The notes below the pieces were generated by a model that did not search any database, was not told where the DNA came from, and was given only the letters and a program-made list of their open reading frames with translations. This document shows, piece after piece, positions 1 to 8,539 of a stretch of DNA of 64,000 bases (within the stretch, counting starts at the first letter, position 1; each line of letters opens with the position of its first letter). Position numbers and translations under genes: made by a program. Source of the stretch: Marinimicrobium sp050113635 (GTDB taxonomy: Bacteria > Pseudomonadota > Gammaproteobacteria > Pseudomonadales > Cellvibrionaceae); NCBI RefSeq assembly GCF_050113635.1, contig NZ_JBNJLT010000005.1, positions 62,001-126,000 on the forward strand, in the 5' to 3' direction.

Positions 1-803
1 CCGGTTTTGCGCAGCCAACTCAACAGGGTTGGGGCGCTCGGCAGAAACCAGACATTGTTCATTTTTGCGTAACGGCCTTCCGGCACCAGCACCTCGCCCA
101 ATTCTCCATCGATGACCAGCGTTTCCAGCACCAGTTGCCCGCCCGGGCGCATAGTTTCCTTAAGTTCTCGCAAGTGATCCATCGGCGAACGACGGTGGTA
201 GAGCACTCCCATGGAGAAAACCGTGTCGAACGCACCGAGCCGGGGGGGAAGGGCCTCAATACCCAGAGGCAGAACATCGATCGGGTGCGCACCGCCGAGT
301 AACTGCTTAATCATATGAAACTGCACCACAAAGCGGGGGGAGGGGTCGATACCGATCACTCGTTCCGCTCCGGCTCCAAGCATCCTCCAGCCGTGATAAC
401 CGTTGCCGCACCCCACATCCAGGACCCAGCGATGGCGCAGAGGTGCCAGGTGCGGCAACACGCGATCCCATTTCCAGTCGGATCGCCATTCGGTGTCGAG
501 ATGAATGCCGTGGATGGAATAGGGGCCTTTACGCCAGGGAATCATCGCCTCCAGGGCGTCGCGCAGCTGTGCGTGGGTTTCCGCATCGGTATCGCTTGCC
601 TCCCCCACGCTCACTGAGTCGGCCAGTTCAATTCGGCCTGGGGGAAGGTTTGGGAGACGCTCCAGAGCCTTCATCCACTCTGGTAGATCGCCATAGCGGC
701 GGCTGTCCAGGCCAGCGGCGATTTGCTCGGGCAACGGGTTGGCCCAGTCCGAGAGGGAAGGGTGCTCGCGCAGTGCGGTAAGAAGCTCTTGGTATTCAAA
801 CAT
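1..803 (-). CDS. cmoB: tRNA U34 carboxymethyltransferase CmoB (3' end outside window)
   Basis: CmoB transfers a carboxymethyl group from carboxy-S-adenosylmethionine to 5-hydroxyuridine at wobble position 34 of tRNA, forming cmo5U. The visible part is the N-terminal 267 residues, starting MFEYQELLTALREH; the family is about 320 residues long, so roughly the last 55 lie beyond position 1. The SAM-type site reads LDVGCGNGYHGWRM, and the segment GVLYHRRSPMDHL is also typical of CmoB. The start codon at 801-803 shares one base with the cmoA stop (TAATG), so the two genes are probably translationally coupled. Because no stop codon is in the window, the gene is a partial entry. Identification is firm. 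Confidence 0.93.
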   Translation of the reverse strand, partial: MFEYQELLTALREHPSLSDWANPLPEQIAAGLDSRRYGDLPEWMKALERLPNLPPGRIELADSVSVGEASDTDAETHAQLRDALEAMIPWRKGPYSIHGIHLDTEWRSDWKWDRVLPHLAPLRHRWVLDVGCGNGYHGWRMLGAGAERVIGIDPSPRFVVQFHMIKQLLGGAHPIDVLPLGIEALPPRLGAFDTVFSMGVLYHRRSPMDHLRELKETMRPGGQLVLETLVIDGELGEVLVPEGRYAKMNNVWFLPSAPTLLSWLRKT

Positions 804-1537
804 TATTTAATGGCGATCATGGAAGCAAAATTAAAACACTGGAACCAAACGTCAACGCTGCTGAAGCCGGCGTCGCGGAGCCTTTGGCGGTGTTCGCCCA
901 GGGTTTCGGGAATTAACACCTGCTCCAAAGATGAGCGCTTTTGAGCGATTTCGAGATCGCTGTAACCGTTGGCGCGCTTGAAGTTGTGGTGCAGCTCGAT
1001 CATCAGCTCATTATGCAGGGGATCATCAAAGGCCACCTTTTCGGAGAGGATCAGGATGCCGCCAGGTTGTAAGCCATCGGCGATCCGGGTGAGTACCTGA
1101 CGGCGATCTTGCACGGGAATAAACTGCAGGGTGAAATTGAGCACCACCATGGACGCATTGCCCACGACCACCTTTTGCAAGGTATCGCACACCAGTTCCA
1201 CGGTTGGCTCTGCGGTGTCCACCGCCAGTATCTGCTGACAACGTTCGATCATGGCCGGAGAGCTGTCCACAGCGACAATGTGGCAGTTGTCGGCACGAAT
1301 TCGGTGACGCATGGCTAACGTGGCGGCGCCCAGCGAACAGCCCAGATCGTAGCACCGACTGTTTGGTGTGGCATAGCGTTCGGCCAGATCACCAATCATA
1401 TTAATGATGGTGGTGTAGCCCGGAACAGAGCGCTTAATCATATCCGGAAAGACCTCCACCACAGACTGGTCGAAGGCGAAACGACGGACCTCCTCCAGAG
1501 GGTTGGCGTAAAGGCGGTCAGGGCGGGGCTCAGTCAT
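803..1537 (-). CDS. cmoA: Carboxy-S-adenosylmethionine synthase CmoA
   Basis: CmoA makes carboxy-SAM from SAM and prephenate and supplies CmoB, the next gene downstream. I start it at the ATG at 1537 (MTEPRPDRLYANPLEEVRRF), giving 244 residues, close to the family length of about 247; a longer open frame begins further upstream but has no family resemblance. A GGATCACC stretch just before the ATG can serve as ribosome site. SAM-fold motifs include CYDLGCSLGAATLAM and IVAVDSSPAMIERC. The gene is divergent from the EAL-CBS-GGDEF gene at 1655, so a promoter probably lies in the 117-base gap, but I see no convincing -35/-10 pair there. Confidence 0.93.
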   Translation of the reverse strand: MTEPRPDRLYANPLEEVRRFAFDQSVVEVFPDMIKRSVPGYTTIINMIGDLAERYATPNSRCYDLGCSLGAATLAMRHRIRADNCHIVAVDSSPAMIERCQQILAVDTAEPTVELVCDTLQKVVVGNASMVVLNFTLQFIPVQDRRQVLTRIADGLQPGGILILSEKVAFDDPLHNELMIELHHNFKRANGYSDLEIAQKRSSLEQVLIPETLGEHRQRLRDAGFSSVDVWFQCFNFASMIAIK

Positions 1538-1654
1538 GGTGATCCGGTATCTGGGACAGTGGCAAATGATGGCGCGAATTGTACCGGGACAGCCAGAGAA
1601 TTGGCAGAGGGTGCCTGTCACACCGTTGTCACGACAGGATCTCACAATGTTGGA

Positions 1655-3436
1655 ATGAACGCCAATCTACCCGTATCCTCTGGCTCGGTTACCGCCATGC
1701 CGATTATCTCTCCTTCGGAGGCGTTGCAGCGTTTAATTGACGAGCGCCGCTTGACCCCCTTGTTTCAACCCATCGTTGCTTTGGACTCCGGGCGTATTCT
1801 CGGGTATGAAGCCTTGATACGCGGCCCCGAACATTCCGGGCTGCACAGCCCAGCCGCGTTGTTTGATGCCGCCCGCAGCGGTCGGCAGCTGGCCGCTCTT
1901 GAATACGCCTGTCGCGAAGTGTCATGCCGCCAGTTTATGGCCCTGGAGCTACCGGGCAAGCTGTTTCTGAACACCAGCCCGTTGAGCTTCACCGACAGAG
2001 GGTACCGTCACGGCGTGACCCGGGAAATACTGGCCAGTGTCGGCCTGGCGCCCGAGCGGGTAGTGTTCGAACTGACCGAGCGGCAGCCACTCGATGAGTT
2101 TGGTGCGCTGCGTGCTGCGTCGGATCACTTTCGTCACCAGGGCTTCGGCGTGGCGTTGGATGATCTGGGTGCGGGGTATGCAGGCCTGAGAGTGTGGAGT
2201 GAGCTCAGCCCGGATTATGTGAAAATCGACCGCCATTTTATCAGCGGTATCGACAGCGACCCGGTCAAACGCGAGTTTGTGCGCGCGATGCTGGATATCG
2301 CTCACCGCATTGGTAACCGGGTTATTGCCGAGGGTATCGAACGGGAGTCGGAGCTGCGTACTCTGGCGTCCCTCGGGGTGGATTATGTCCAGGGTTTTCT
2401 CCTGGCACGCCCCAGCGCGCAGCCGCCGAGGCAGCTGACAATTACCCAGTGGACCGGAGATTTTCGAACGCGGTACCACGACAGCTTTCATCAAACGGTG
2501 GGAGAAATTGCTCAGTTCTCGGATACCGTTGAACCGATGGAAGCCACCCTGAAAGTCGTGGAGCGTTTTCGGGCGAACCCCTTGTTGACCTGCCTGCCCG
2601 TGGTGGATGGGGACCAGCCCGTGGGAATGGTGAGTCGAAACGAACTGTTGAATATTTTCTCTCACCGGTACTCCTATGAATTACACGCCAGCAAGCCGGT
2701 CGGCACGTTCATTTGCAAACGCAGCATCATGGTGGATGTGAGCTGCGAGCTGAAAGAAGCCGGGCAAATGGTGACCGAGGATCCACAGCAGAACCTCAGC
2801 GTGGATTTGCTGGTTTCCCGGGATGGCTGCTATGTCGGCGTCGTGCGTATTGGCCGACTGTTGCGTTGCATTACGGAAGAAAAGCTGCGTCTGGCTCGCC
2901 ACAGTAACCCGTTGACTCAATTGCCGGGCAATGTGCCGTTGTATGAGTGGATCGATCACCTGCTGCAAGAGGGCGCTGACTTCACGGTGGCCTACTGTGA
3001 CATCAATCAGTTCAAACCATTTAATGACGCGTTTGGTTATGGACTCGGCGATGATGTGATTCTCTTGCTGGGCTCTTTATTGAGTCGTTGTATTGATGAG
3101 CAACTGGACTTTATCGGGCATGTCGGGGGGGATGACTTTGTGGTGGTGTTCCGCAGCGGGAACTGGCGCCAGCGGTGCGAGCAATTATTAGCGGCTTTTA
3201 CCGAAGCCGCTCGTGCCTTGCTCCCCGCCAGCGGAGACTCTTACTGGACACAGGATCGCCATGGTTGCCGTCGTCGATTTGGACCGCTGACCTTGTCCAT
3301 CGGCTGCGTGAGTCCAGACCCGGCCCACTGCAAAACGCATCACCAGGTTGCGCAATTATTGGCGGATGCCAAACACAGTGCCAAAGCCGAAGGGGGCAAC
3401 TCGTTGTTCGAGTCTCGACGGCGCAGGCCTGAATGA
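1655..3436 (+). CDS. Cyclic-di-GMP protein with EAL-CBS-GGDEF order
   Basis: Predicted cytosolic cyclic-di-GMP turnover or sensing protein of 593 residues. The EAL phosphodiesterase domain comes first (about residues 20-260), with the motifs GYEALIRGPE, DDLGAGYAGL, KIDRHFI and AEGIE, so catalytic and metal residues look intact. A CBS-pair-like segment follows (about 290-410), then a GGDEF domain (about 410-590) whose signature is GGDDF. The inhibitory I-site has EQLD in place of RxxD, so feedback inhibition at that site is unlikely. No membrane segment or signal peptide is seen. The start is uncertain: ATG 1655 is preceded by AGGAT at 1636-1640, rather far away; ATG 1697 and an upstream start at 1559 are alternatives. 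By motif it is more likely a phosphodiesterase than a cyclase, which is inference. Confidence 0.88.
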   Translation: MNANLPVSSGSVTAMPIISPSEALQRLIDERRLTPLFQPIVALDSGRILGYEALIRGPEHSGLHSPAALFDAARSGRQLAALEYACREVSCRQFMALELPGKLFLNTSPLSFTDRGYRHGVTREILASVGLAPERVVFELTERQPLDEFGALRAASDHFRHQGFGVALDDLGAGYAGLRVWSELSPDYVKIDRHFISGIDSDPVKREFVRAMLDIAHRIGNRVIAEGIERESELRTLASLGVDYVQGFLLARPSAQPPRQLTITQWTGDFRTRYHDSFHQTVGEIAQFSDTVEPMEATLKVVERFRANPLLTCLPVVDGDQPVGMVSRNELLNIFSHRYSYELHASKPVGTFICKRSIMVDVSCELKEAGQMVTEDPQQNLSVDLLVSRDGCYVGVVRIGRLLRCITEEKLRLARHSNPLTQLPGNVPLYEWIDHLLQEGADFTVAYCDINQFKPFNDAFGYGLGDDVILLLGSLLSRCIDEQLDFIGHVGGDDFVVVFRSGNWRQRCEQLLAAFTEAARALLPASGDSYWTQDRHGCRRRFGPLTLSIGCVSPDPAHCKTHHQVAQLLADAKHSAKAEGGNSLFESRRRRPE

Positions 3437-3506
3437 GAGTCTGAATGAGAACCCCGTGCGGTCTGTTCAGATCGCTAACTGGCTATCGCCGAGCCATTCA
3501 AACTCT

Positions 3507-3528
3507 GCTATATTTCAGGGAATATAGC
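3507..3528. promoter_or_regulatory. 8-bp inverted repeat upstream of the response regulator gene
   Basis: GCTATATT and AATATAGC form a perfect 8-bp inverted repeat around a 6-base spacer, 94 bases before the ATG of the receiver-TPR gene. It could be an operator or a small hairpin after the EAL-CBS-GGDEF gene; no T-run follows it, so it does not look like an intrinsic terminator. Confidence 0.3.
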
Positions 3529-3621
3529 GCCACTCATCGATTCCATCCTGGAAACTCGTTGATTCTACTTTGAAAGCATACCGGTTCAAGCGGATTGGCT
3601 GGGAGAGAGGAGACGCCCAGT

Positions 3622-5265
3622 ATGGCTTACACTGCCTATAACAAGTTGCGCGCCCTGATTGTGGATGACTTTGACAGCTTTCGAATGACTGTCAGTAAAA
3701 TGTTGCAATCCATGGGTGTGGCGAGCATCGATACGGCCAGCAACGGTGCTGAAGCACTCCGTTTGTCACGCGCGAAGCCGTACGACCTCGTGTTGTGTGA
3801 CCACAATCTTGGAGAGGGAAAAACCGGCCAGCAGGTTCTGGAAGACCTGCGTTACCACAATATCCTCGACCAGATGTCGGTCTTCATTCTCATATCCGCC
3901 GAGTCGAGTCGAAGCATCGTAATGGCCGCTTACGACTATGAACCGGATGAATACCTGACCAAACCGGTCACAACAAGATCCTTGCAGCGCCGACTGGATC
4001 GGCTGATGGCTCGTCGTGACAAACTGTCGCCGATCTACCGGGCCATTAACGGCGGCCAGATAGATGTGGCGATAGCGTTGTGTGAAAAGGAAATTCGTGA
4101 GGAGGGCCGCTTTGCGCCACTGGCCCAGAAAATTCTCGGTCAGGTGTATCTCGATAATGGCAACCTTGATGAGGCCGAAGCACTTTTTTTACGCGTGCTG
4201 GAGCTGCGCTCGCTGGATTGGGCCATGCTCGGGATGGCCAGCGTCAAGCGTGCCCGTGGGGATCTGTCCGGCGCGCGACAATGGCTGGAAGAAACGTGCC
4301 AGGAGCACCCGCTGTACATGAAAGCCTATGATCTCCAGGCGGAAATCTGTCGTGAGCAGGGCGCGCGCGATCGCCTCCAAAGCGTCTTGGAGAATGCCGT
4401 TGACGTCTCTCCGCTGGCGATTCAGCGACAGCAACAATTAGCGCACATCGCGTTGGCGAATCAGGACTTATCCACGGCCGCGCAAGCTTATCGTAAAGCG
4501 GTGCGCCTCGGTGAAAACTCGGTGTTTGATGCGGCTGAGGTCCATCTGAATTTCGTGCGCACGACAGCGAGTCTGTTTCAGGAGGATCGGATACTGGCCA
4601 AACAGCTGGCGCGCGACGCGATGAAGGCGCTGGGCGATTACGAACAACGCTTCGGAAAGGCGGCGGAACAGCGCGTGGAAACCCGGCTCGTGGAGGCACA
4701 GATCTCGGCGGGCCTGGGCGATCAACGCAAGGCACAGCAATTATTGAATGAAGCTCAGACGGTGCTTTCTGATGAAGGCGTGGTGTTGGGCCTGGAAGCG
4801 TCACTGGAACTGGCCAAAACCTACCGGGCGCTCGGTCAACTGGATGAAGCGAAAGAGTTACTCGGTGAAGTAGTAACGCGCTACGGAAGTGAACAGAGCC
4901 AGCTGGAAAAGGTGGATCGTTTCCTGGAAGAGCCGGTCAGTCAACGTCATCGGCACTGGGTCTCTGAGATTAATCAGCGCGGTATCCAGCACTATGAACA
5001 ACGGCAGTATCAGGACGCGATCCGGTGTTTTGAAACGGCGTTGAGAAAATTTCCCCGACATATCGGTATGCGCTTGAATCTCGCCCAGGCGTTGCTTGAT
5101 AAGATGGAGGCTGAAGGGCCGGCTGAAACGGAGGCGCAACTGTTGGATGAAACATTGACCTTTGTGGCAGACATCATATTGCCTAACCACGAACAGTTCC
5201 GCCGCTTCCGTCAATTACAGGACTTACAGAAACATTGCGAGCGCCGTCTGAAAGCCGGTGTTTGA
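3622..5265 (+). CDS. Response regulator: CheY-like receiver fused to TPR repeats
   Basis: A 547-residue cytosolic response regulator. The receiver (about residues 8-125) has the acidic pair in ALIVDDFDSF, the phospho-acceptor Asp in LVLCDHNLGEG, Ser in FILISAE and Lys in YLTKPVT, so it should be phosphorylatable. The rest, about residues 140-530, is helical TPR repeat (for example GQVYLDNGNLDEAEALFLR and GIQHYEQRQYQDAIRCFE), so the output is probably protein-protein contact and not DNA binding. I start at ATG 3622 because GGAG lies at 3608-3611; a TTG at 3595 in the same frame is less likely. A histidine kinase gene follows after 53 bases and is the likely phosphodonor. Confidence 0.88.
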   Translation: MAYTAYNKLRALIVDDFDSFRMTVSKMLQSMGVASIDTASNGAEALRLSRAKPYDLVLCDHNLGEGKTGQQVLEDLRYHNILDQMSVFILISAESSRSIVMAAYDYEPDEYLTKPVTTRSLQRRLDRLMARRDKLSPIYRAINGGQIDVAIALCEKEIREEGRFAPLAQKILGQVYLDNGNLDEAEALFLRVLELRSLDWAMLGMASVKRARGDLSGARQWLEETCQEHPLYMKAYDLQAEICREQGARDRLQSVLENAVDVSPLAIQRQQQLAHIALANQDLSTAAQAYRKAVRLGENSVFDAAEVHLNFVRTTASLFQEDRILAKQLARDAMKALGDYEQRFGKAAEQRVETRLVEAQISAGLGDQRKAQQLLNEAQTVLSDEGVVLGLEASLELAKTYRALGQLDEAKELLGEVVTRYGSEQSQLEKVDRFLEEPVSQRHRHWVSEINQRGIQHYEQRQYQDAIRCFETALRKFPRHIGMRLNLAQALLDKMEAEGPAETEAQLLDETLTFVADIILPNHEQFRRFRQLQDLQKHCERRLKAGV

Positions 5266-5318
5266 AAACCGTTATTTCAAAACCACTGAGCAAAGCACCC
5301 GTCAACCGGAGGGCTGAA

Positions 5319-6026
5319 ATGGAAAAACCGCTGTTGGAAGAGCCGGACGAGGCACTGGATTTTAGCTTTGTCCTGGCCTCCAGTGTGCACGACATGAAAA
5401 ACTCCCTGGGTATGCTGCTGCATACGTTGGAAACCATGCTGGTCGAGAATCCACCGGAGAATGACGCCCAGCGCAAAACCTTTTCCGTGTTGGGGTATGA
5501 GGCTTCGCGGATCAACAGCGAGCTGGTGCAATTATTGTCACTTTACCGGATGCAGGAGAAAAGCCTGCGCGTGCAAGTGGACGAGCATTTCGTGCTGGAT
5601 ACACTGGAAGACCAGATCGATCGCAACGATGTACTGTTTCAGGCCAGAGGACTGGCGGTCGACGTGTTGTGCGATCCGGGCCTGAACTGGTTTTACGACA
5701 ACGAGCTGGTGGGCGGGGTCATCAATAACGTCCTGGTTAACGGGGCCCGTTATTCACGGGAGCGCTTGCAGGTGCGGGCCACTGTGGAACAGGGTACACT
5801 GCATATCGCGATCGCTGATGATGGCGAGGGCTATCCCCAATCAATGCTGAATGCACCGCTTGAGAAAAATGCTGGCGTGTCTTTCTCCAGGGGGAGCACT
5901 AATCTCGGACTGTTGTTTGCCAGAAAAGTGGCGGCTTTGCATCGTGCCGAGAATCGAAGCGGACGTATCCACTTGGCTAACGGGGGCCCGCTCGGCGGGG
6001 GTGTCCTGACGTTAATACTGCCGTAA
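5319..6026 (+). CDS. Soluble histidine kinase, partner of the receiver-TPR protein
   Basis: A small kinase of 235 residues with no membrane segment or sensor domain. The dimerisation/phospho-acceptor helix carries the H-box HDMKNSLGML near residue 27, followed by an ATPase domain with the N-box-like NNVLVNGARYS, the G1 box ADDGEGYP and the G2-like STNLGLLFARKVAALH. Start ATG 5319 is preceded by CGGAGGG at 5307-5313. The short gap after the receiver-TPR gene implies one operon. Without its own sensor it must receive input through a partner, possibly the TPR protein itself; this is inference. The HisKA-type assignment rests on motif reading only. Confidence 0.8.
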   Translation: MEKPLLEEPDEALDFSFVLASSVHDMKNSLGMLLHTLETMLVENPPENDAQRKTFSVLGYEASRINSELVQLLSLYRMQEKSLRVQVDEHFVLDTLEDQIDRNDVLFQARGLAVDVLCDPGLNWFYDNELVGGVINNVLVNGARYSRERLQVRATVEQGTLHIAIADDGEGYPQSMLNAPLEKNAGVSFSRGSTNLGLLFARKVAALHRAENRSGRIHLANGGPLGGGVLTLILP

Positions 6027-6051
6027 TAATGAAAACAACCCATAATCGTCT

Positions 6052-6894
6052 ATGTTAAAACTTCGAGTGCGCGCCAATCCTCACCAGGCGGTCTGGCTGG
6101 TGGAGCCAGGCGTTAAAATAGGGCGTCGTGTGGCCAATGATTTGATTCTCGACCACCCGGACATCGCTGACCTTCACTGTGTGATCGCTGTTCGCGACGA
6201 GCGGCTGTTGCTGAAACGGCGCTCTGCAGAGCATGTGGTGACCGTTAATGGCAAGTCCATCGTCGATCGTTGCCTGTTGAGCGAGGGCGATGTCATTGCG
6301 GTGGGAACCATTGAGATGGAAGTCATTGACCCCAAAAAAGAGCGTGGCACGTCATCGCCGTCGCCCTCGACCGTGACGCAATGGCAGCTGAAAGCTAACA
6401 CCTCTGCGCTCGGGGACCGAGTCTTCCCGTTAGGGCAAACTACGGTAGTGGGACGCTCAGCAGAGTGTGACATCCAGCTGGCGGAGGCGCATCTGTCCCG
6501 TCGGCATGCGCAGTTGCAGGTGTTGAATGGCCTTTTGTACGTTAAAGATCTGGATTCCTCCAACGGAACTTACCTCAACGGCCGACGGGTGAGCGAAGCG
6601 CGCGTGCGTCGTGGAGACGAGTTGCGCTTCGATACGCTCGCGTTCGGGGTATTGGGTCCCGTCGATGATCTCAATAAAACGACCGTTCGAGTGATGCCGC
6701 TGGCCGAGGCAAGCCCTCCGACAAAAGCCGCGCCGCATCGCGAAGGCGTGTCGCGGCGTGTGCCACCCGTCGCTGAGCCCGTAACGCCTGTGACGGAGGC
6801 CCTGGTCCCGCGCTCGCGCCACTGGAGCACCGGACTCGGTGTGGCCGGTGCACTGATCGTCCTTGCGGTGCTTGGCTGGTGGCTAATGGCCTAA
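6052..6894 (+). CDS. Membrane-anchored protein with two FHA domains
   Basis: A 280-residue protein with a divergent N-terminal FHA-like domain (about 20-85, GRRVANDLILDHPDIADLHC) and a canonical FHA domain (about 115-195) with VVGRSAECDIQL, LSRRHAQL and DSSNGTYLNG, the residues that bind phosphothreonine peptides. A proline-rich linker follows, then one C-terminal membrane helix (about 256-278, TGLGVAGALIVLAVLGWWL), so the FHA domains should face the cytoplasm as in tail-anchored proteins. It follows the histidine kinase gene by 25 bases and may belong to the same transcript. FHA domains normally read Ser/Thr kinase products; a candidate kinase lies at 50687-53065, but a link is only inference. 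The ribosome site before ATG 6052 is weak. Confidence 0.85.
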   Translation: MLKLRVRANPHQAVWLVEPGVKIGRRVANDLILDHPDIADLHCVIAVRDERLLLKRRSAEHVVTVNGKSIVDRCLLSEGDVIAVGTIEMEVIDPKKERGTSSPSPSTVTQWQLKANTSALGDRVFPLGQTTVVGRSAECDIQLAEAHLSRRHAQLQVLNGLLYVKDLDSSNGTYLNGRRVSEARVRRGDELRFDTLAFGVLGPVDDLNKTTVRVMPLAEASPPTKAAPHREGVSRRVPPVAEPVTPVTEALVPRSRHWSTGLGVAGALIVLAVLGWWLMA

Positions 6895-6930
6895 GGATTT
6901 CCAGCGTTAGGGATTGAGGCAGAAAACGGT

Positions 6931-6957
6931 TAAAGTTTATTCAAAAGCGGCCGATAG
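6931..6957 (+). promoter_or_regulatory. Near-consensus sigma-28 (FliA) promoter
   Basis: TAAAGTTT, 11 bases, then GCCGATAG. The enterobacterial/pseudomonad FliA consensus as I know it is TAAAGTTT-N11-GCCGATAA, so only the last base differs. The start codon of the DUF5610 gene lies 40 bases downstream, with CGGAGG in between, which gives a normal leader of about 30 bases. This places that gene in the class of late flagellar and chemotaxis genes. Confidence 0.8.
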
Positions 6958-6996
6958 CCCGTGTGAATTCTTTATTTCTGATCGCCGGAGGCCGCT

Positions 6997-8226
6997 ATGC
7001 CCATTACGACCATTCATAGCTCTGGACAGATACCCGGTCAGCAGACGGGTAATCGCGCCGACTCGCAGTCCGAGGCGCGTTCTTCTGGCCGTGTCCAGCA
7101 GGGCGTCGGCACAGCCCCTCAGGCGGGCGAATCAAGCGTCGCTGAGCGCCGCCAAAAGGCCCTCCAAACCGTTGAAGACACGCTGGCTATGGGGTACCGC
7201 AAGCTGGCCGAACAGCGCCCGGGTGCGGGGGCCTTTGCTCAGGCCGAGCCATTGACGTCTGAAAAGGTGGCGGGAACCATTCTCGGCTTTATCGAGCGTC
7301 GCTTACAGATGGACGCCGCTGAGGGCGCTACCGCTGAGCAGCTTGAAGCGCGTCTGGAGGAGGGGCTGCGGGGATTTCGCAAGGGCTTCGCCGAGGCCCA
7401 GAAACAACTTGAGGCGCTGGCGGCGTTTACTCCAGAGATTCGTGCCGACATCGCCGAGACCCGGGATCTCGTGTTGTCAGGCGTTGAGGATCTGCGTCAA
7501 CAGATAATCGACGGGCAGCTGAGTGCCCCGGTTGATGAGCGCGGTAAACCGACCGGGGAGGCCGCGCCACTGGTGTATGTCTACGAGCAGGCTCGAGCCA
7601 GTCGTTTCGATTTTGAGCTGACCACCGCCGAGGGCGACGTGGTGCGTATTGAAGCCAATCGCAGTTCGGCAGCCTCGGTCAGTGGTACAGGACGGAGTGA
7701 ATCGCTCTCTGCCGCTGTCAGTGAGTCTCTGCGTTGGAGCGTGTCTGGCGATCTCAATAAAGATGAACGTGCGGCGATTGAGTCGTTGTTGGGCGACGTC
7801 GACAAGCTTGCACAGCAGTTTTTCTCCGGTAACCTTGAGGGAGCCATGGCATCGGCTCGGGCACTGGGGTACGACGATGAGCAGGTCGCCGGGTTCTCGC
7901 TGAACCTGAGCCGTTCGGAAATCCGCCGGGCCACTGAAGTCTATGGCCAGATGGCCCCTGGGAGGGCTCTTGGGAGAGCCCCTGAAAGTACAGCGGGCCC
8001 GGATTTGCTGACGCAGCTTGAGCCTCTGGGGCAGTTCCTTAAAGGTATGGAAAATGCGCTCGAGAAGGCCCGGGAGGTCAGTGCCCGGCCCGAAGCGCTG
8101 CTGACCCAGCTCGGCGCTCACATGGCGGCTGGTGACGAGGCGGCTTACCCGACTAAAGCAGAAACGCTGCAAGACTTTATGGCGCGTATGCTTGATCAAC
8201 TGACCACCGGGCCTTCCACTTCATGA
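6997..8226 (+). CDS. DUF5610-type protein, probably under flagellar sigma-28 control
   Basis: A 409-residue protein without signal peptide or membrane helix. The region of about residues 45-165 (TSEKVAGTILGFIERR, GLRGFRKGFAEAQKQLEAL) matches my memory of DUF5610 proteins. A second conserved part (about 205-310) contains FDFELTTAEGDVV, LRWSVSGDLNKDERAAI and GYDDEQVAGFSLNL, also seen in this protein type in Shewanella and Pseudomonas relatives. The N-terminal 35 residues are rich in Ser, Gln and Gly. Start ATG 6997 has CGGAGG at 6986-6991. The sigma-28 promoter at 6931-6957 suggests a flagellum-linked role, but the molecular function is unknown. The family call is by pattern memory and should be taken as moderate. 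Confidence 0.72.
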   Translation: MPITTIHSSGQIPGQQTGNRADSQSEARSSGRVQQGVGTAPQAGESSVAERRQKALQTVEDTLAMGYRKLAEQRPGAGAFAQAEPLTSEKVAGTILGFIERRLQMDAAEGATAEQLEARLEEGLRGFRKGFAEAQKQLEALAAFTPEIRADIAETRDLVLSGVEDLRQQIIDGQLSAPVDERGKPTGEAAPLVYVYEQARASRFDFELTTAEGDVVRIEANRSSAASVSGTGRSESLSAAVSESLRWSVSGDLNKDERAAIESLLGDVDKLAQQFFSGNLEGAMASARALGYDDEQVAGFSLNLSRSEIRRATEVYGQMAPGRALGRAPESTAGPDLLTQLEPLGQFLKGMENALEKAREVSARPEALLTQLGAHMAAGDEAAYPTKAETLQDFMARMLDQLTTGPSTS

Positions 8227-8268
8227 AGACTGGTGTATGACATTAAGACGGGTGTATGAGAGGTAGGA

Positions 8269-8517
8269 TTGTCTGATTTGACACTGACACTGTATGGCAC
8301 CCTGGGGTGCCATTTGTGTGATAACGCCAAAGAACCCGTGTGGGCCGTGTTGTCCGAAATGGGAGGGCGGTTGCGGGAAGTGGACATTGCGGAGTCGGAT
8401 GCGTTGATGGCGCGTTACGGTACCCGAATTCCAGTCCTCGGCGATGACGACGGAGGGTCAGAGCTGGACTGGCCCTTTAGCGCGGACGATATCCGACGCT
8501 GGTTGAATGCGTCGTAA
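8269..8517 (+). CDS. Glutaredoxin-like small thioredoxin-fold protein (DUF836 type)
   Basis: An 82-residue protein beginning with a beta strand and a CxxC redox pair (LYGTLGCHLCDNA), then the cis-Pro segment TRIPVLGDDDG, typical of the DUF836/glutaredoxin-like family. Likely a cytosolic thiol-disulfide protein; its substrate is unknown. The start is a TTG at 8269, the only workable start before the CxxC, with AGGTAGGA directly upstream, so initiation is probably weak. It lies 42 bases after the DUF5610 gene and ends 22 bases before the convergent EAL-HDOD gene. Confidence 0.78.
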   Translation: MSDLTLTLYGTLGCHLCDNAKEPVWAVLSEMGGRLREVDIAESDALMARYGTRIPVLGDDDGGSELDWPFSADDIRRWLNAS

Positions 8518-8539
8518 CTCCACATAACTCCACCCCGGT

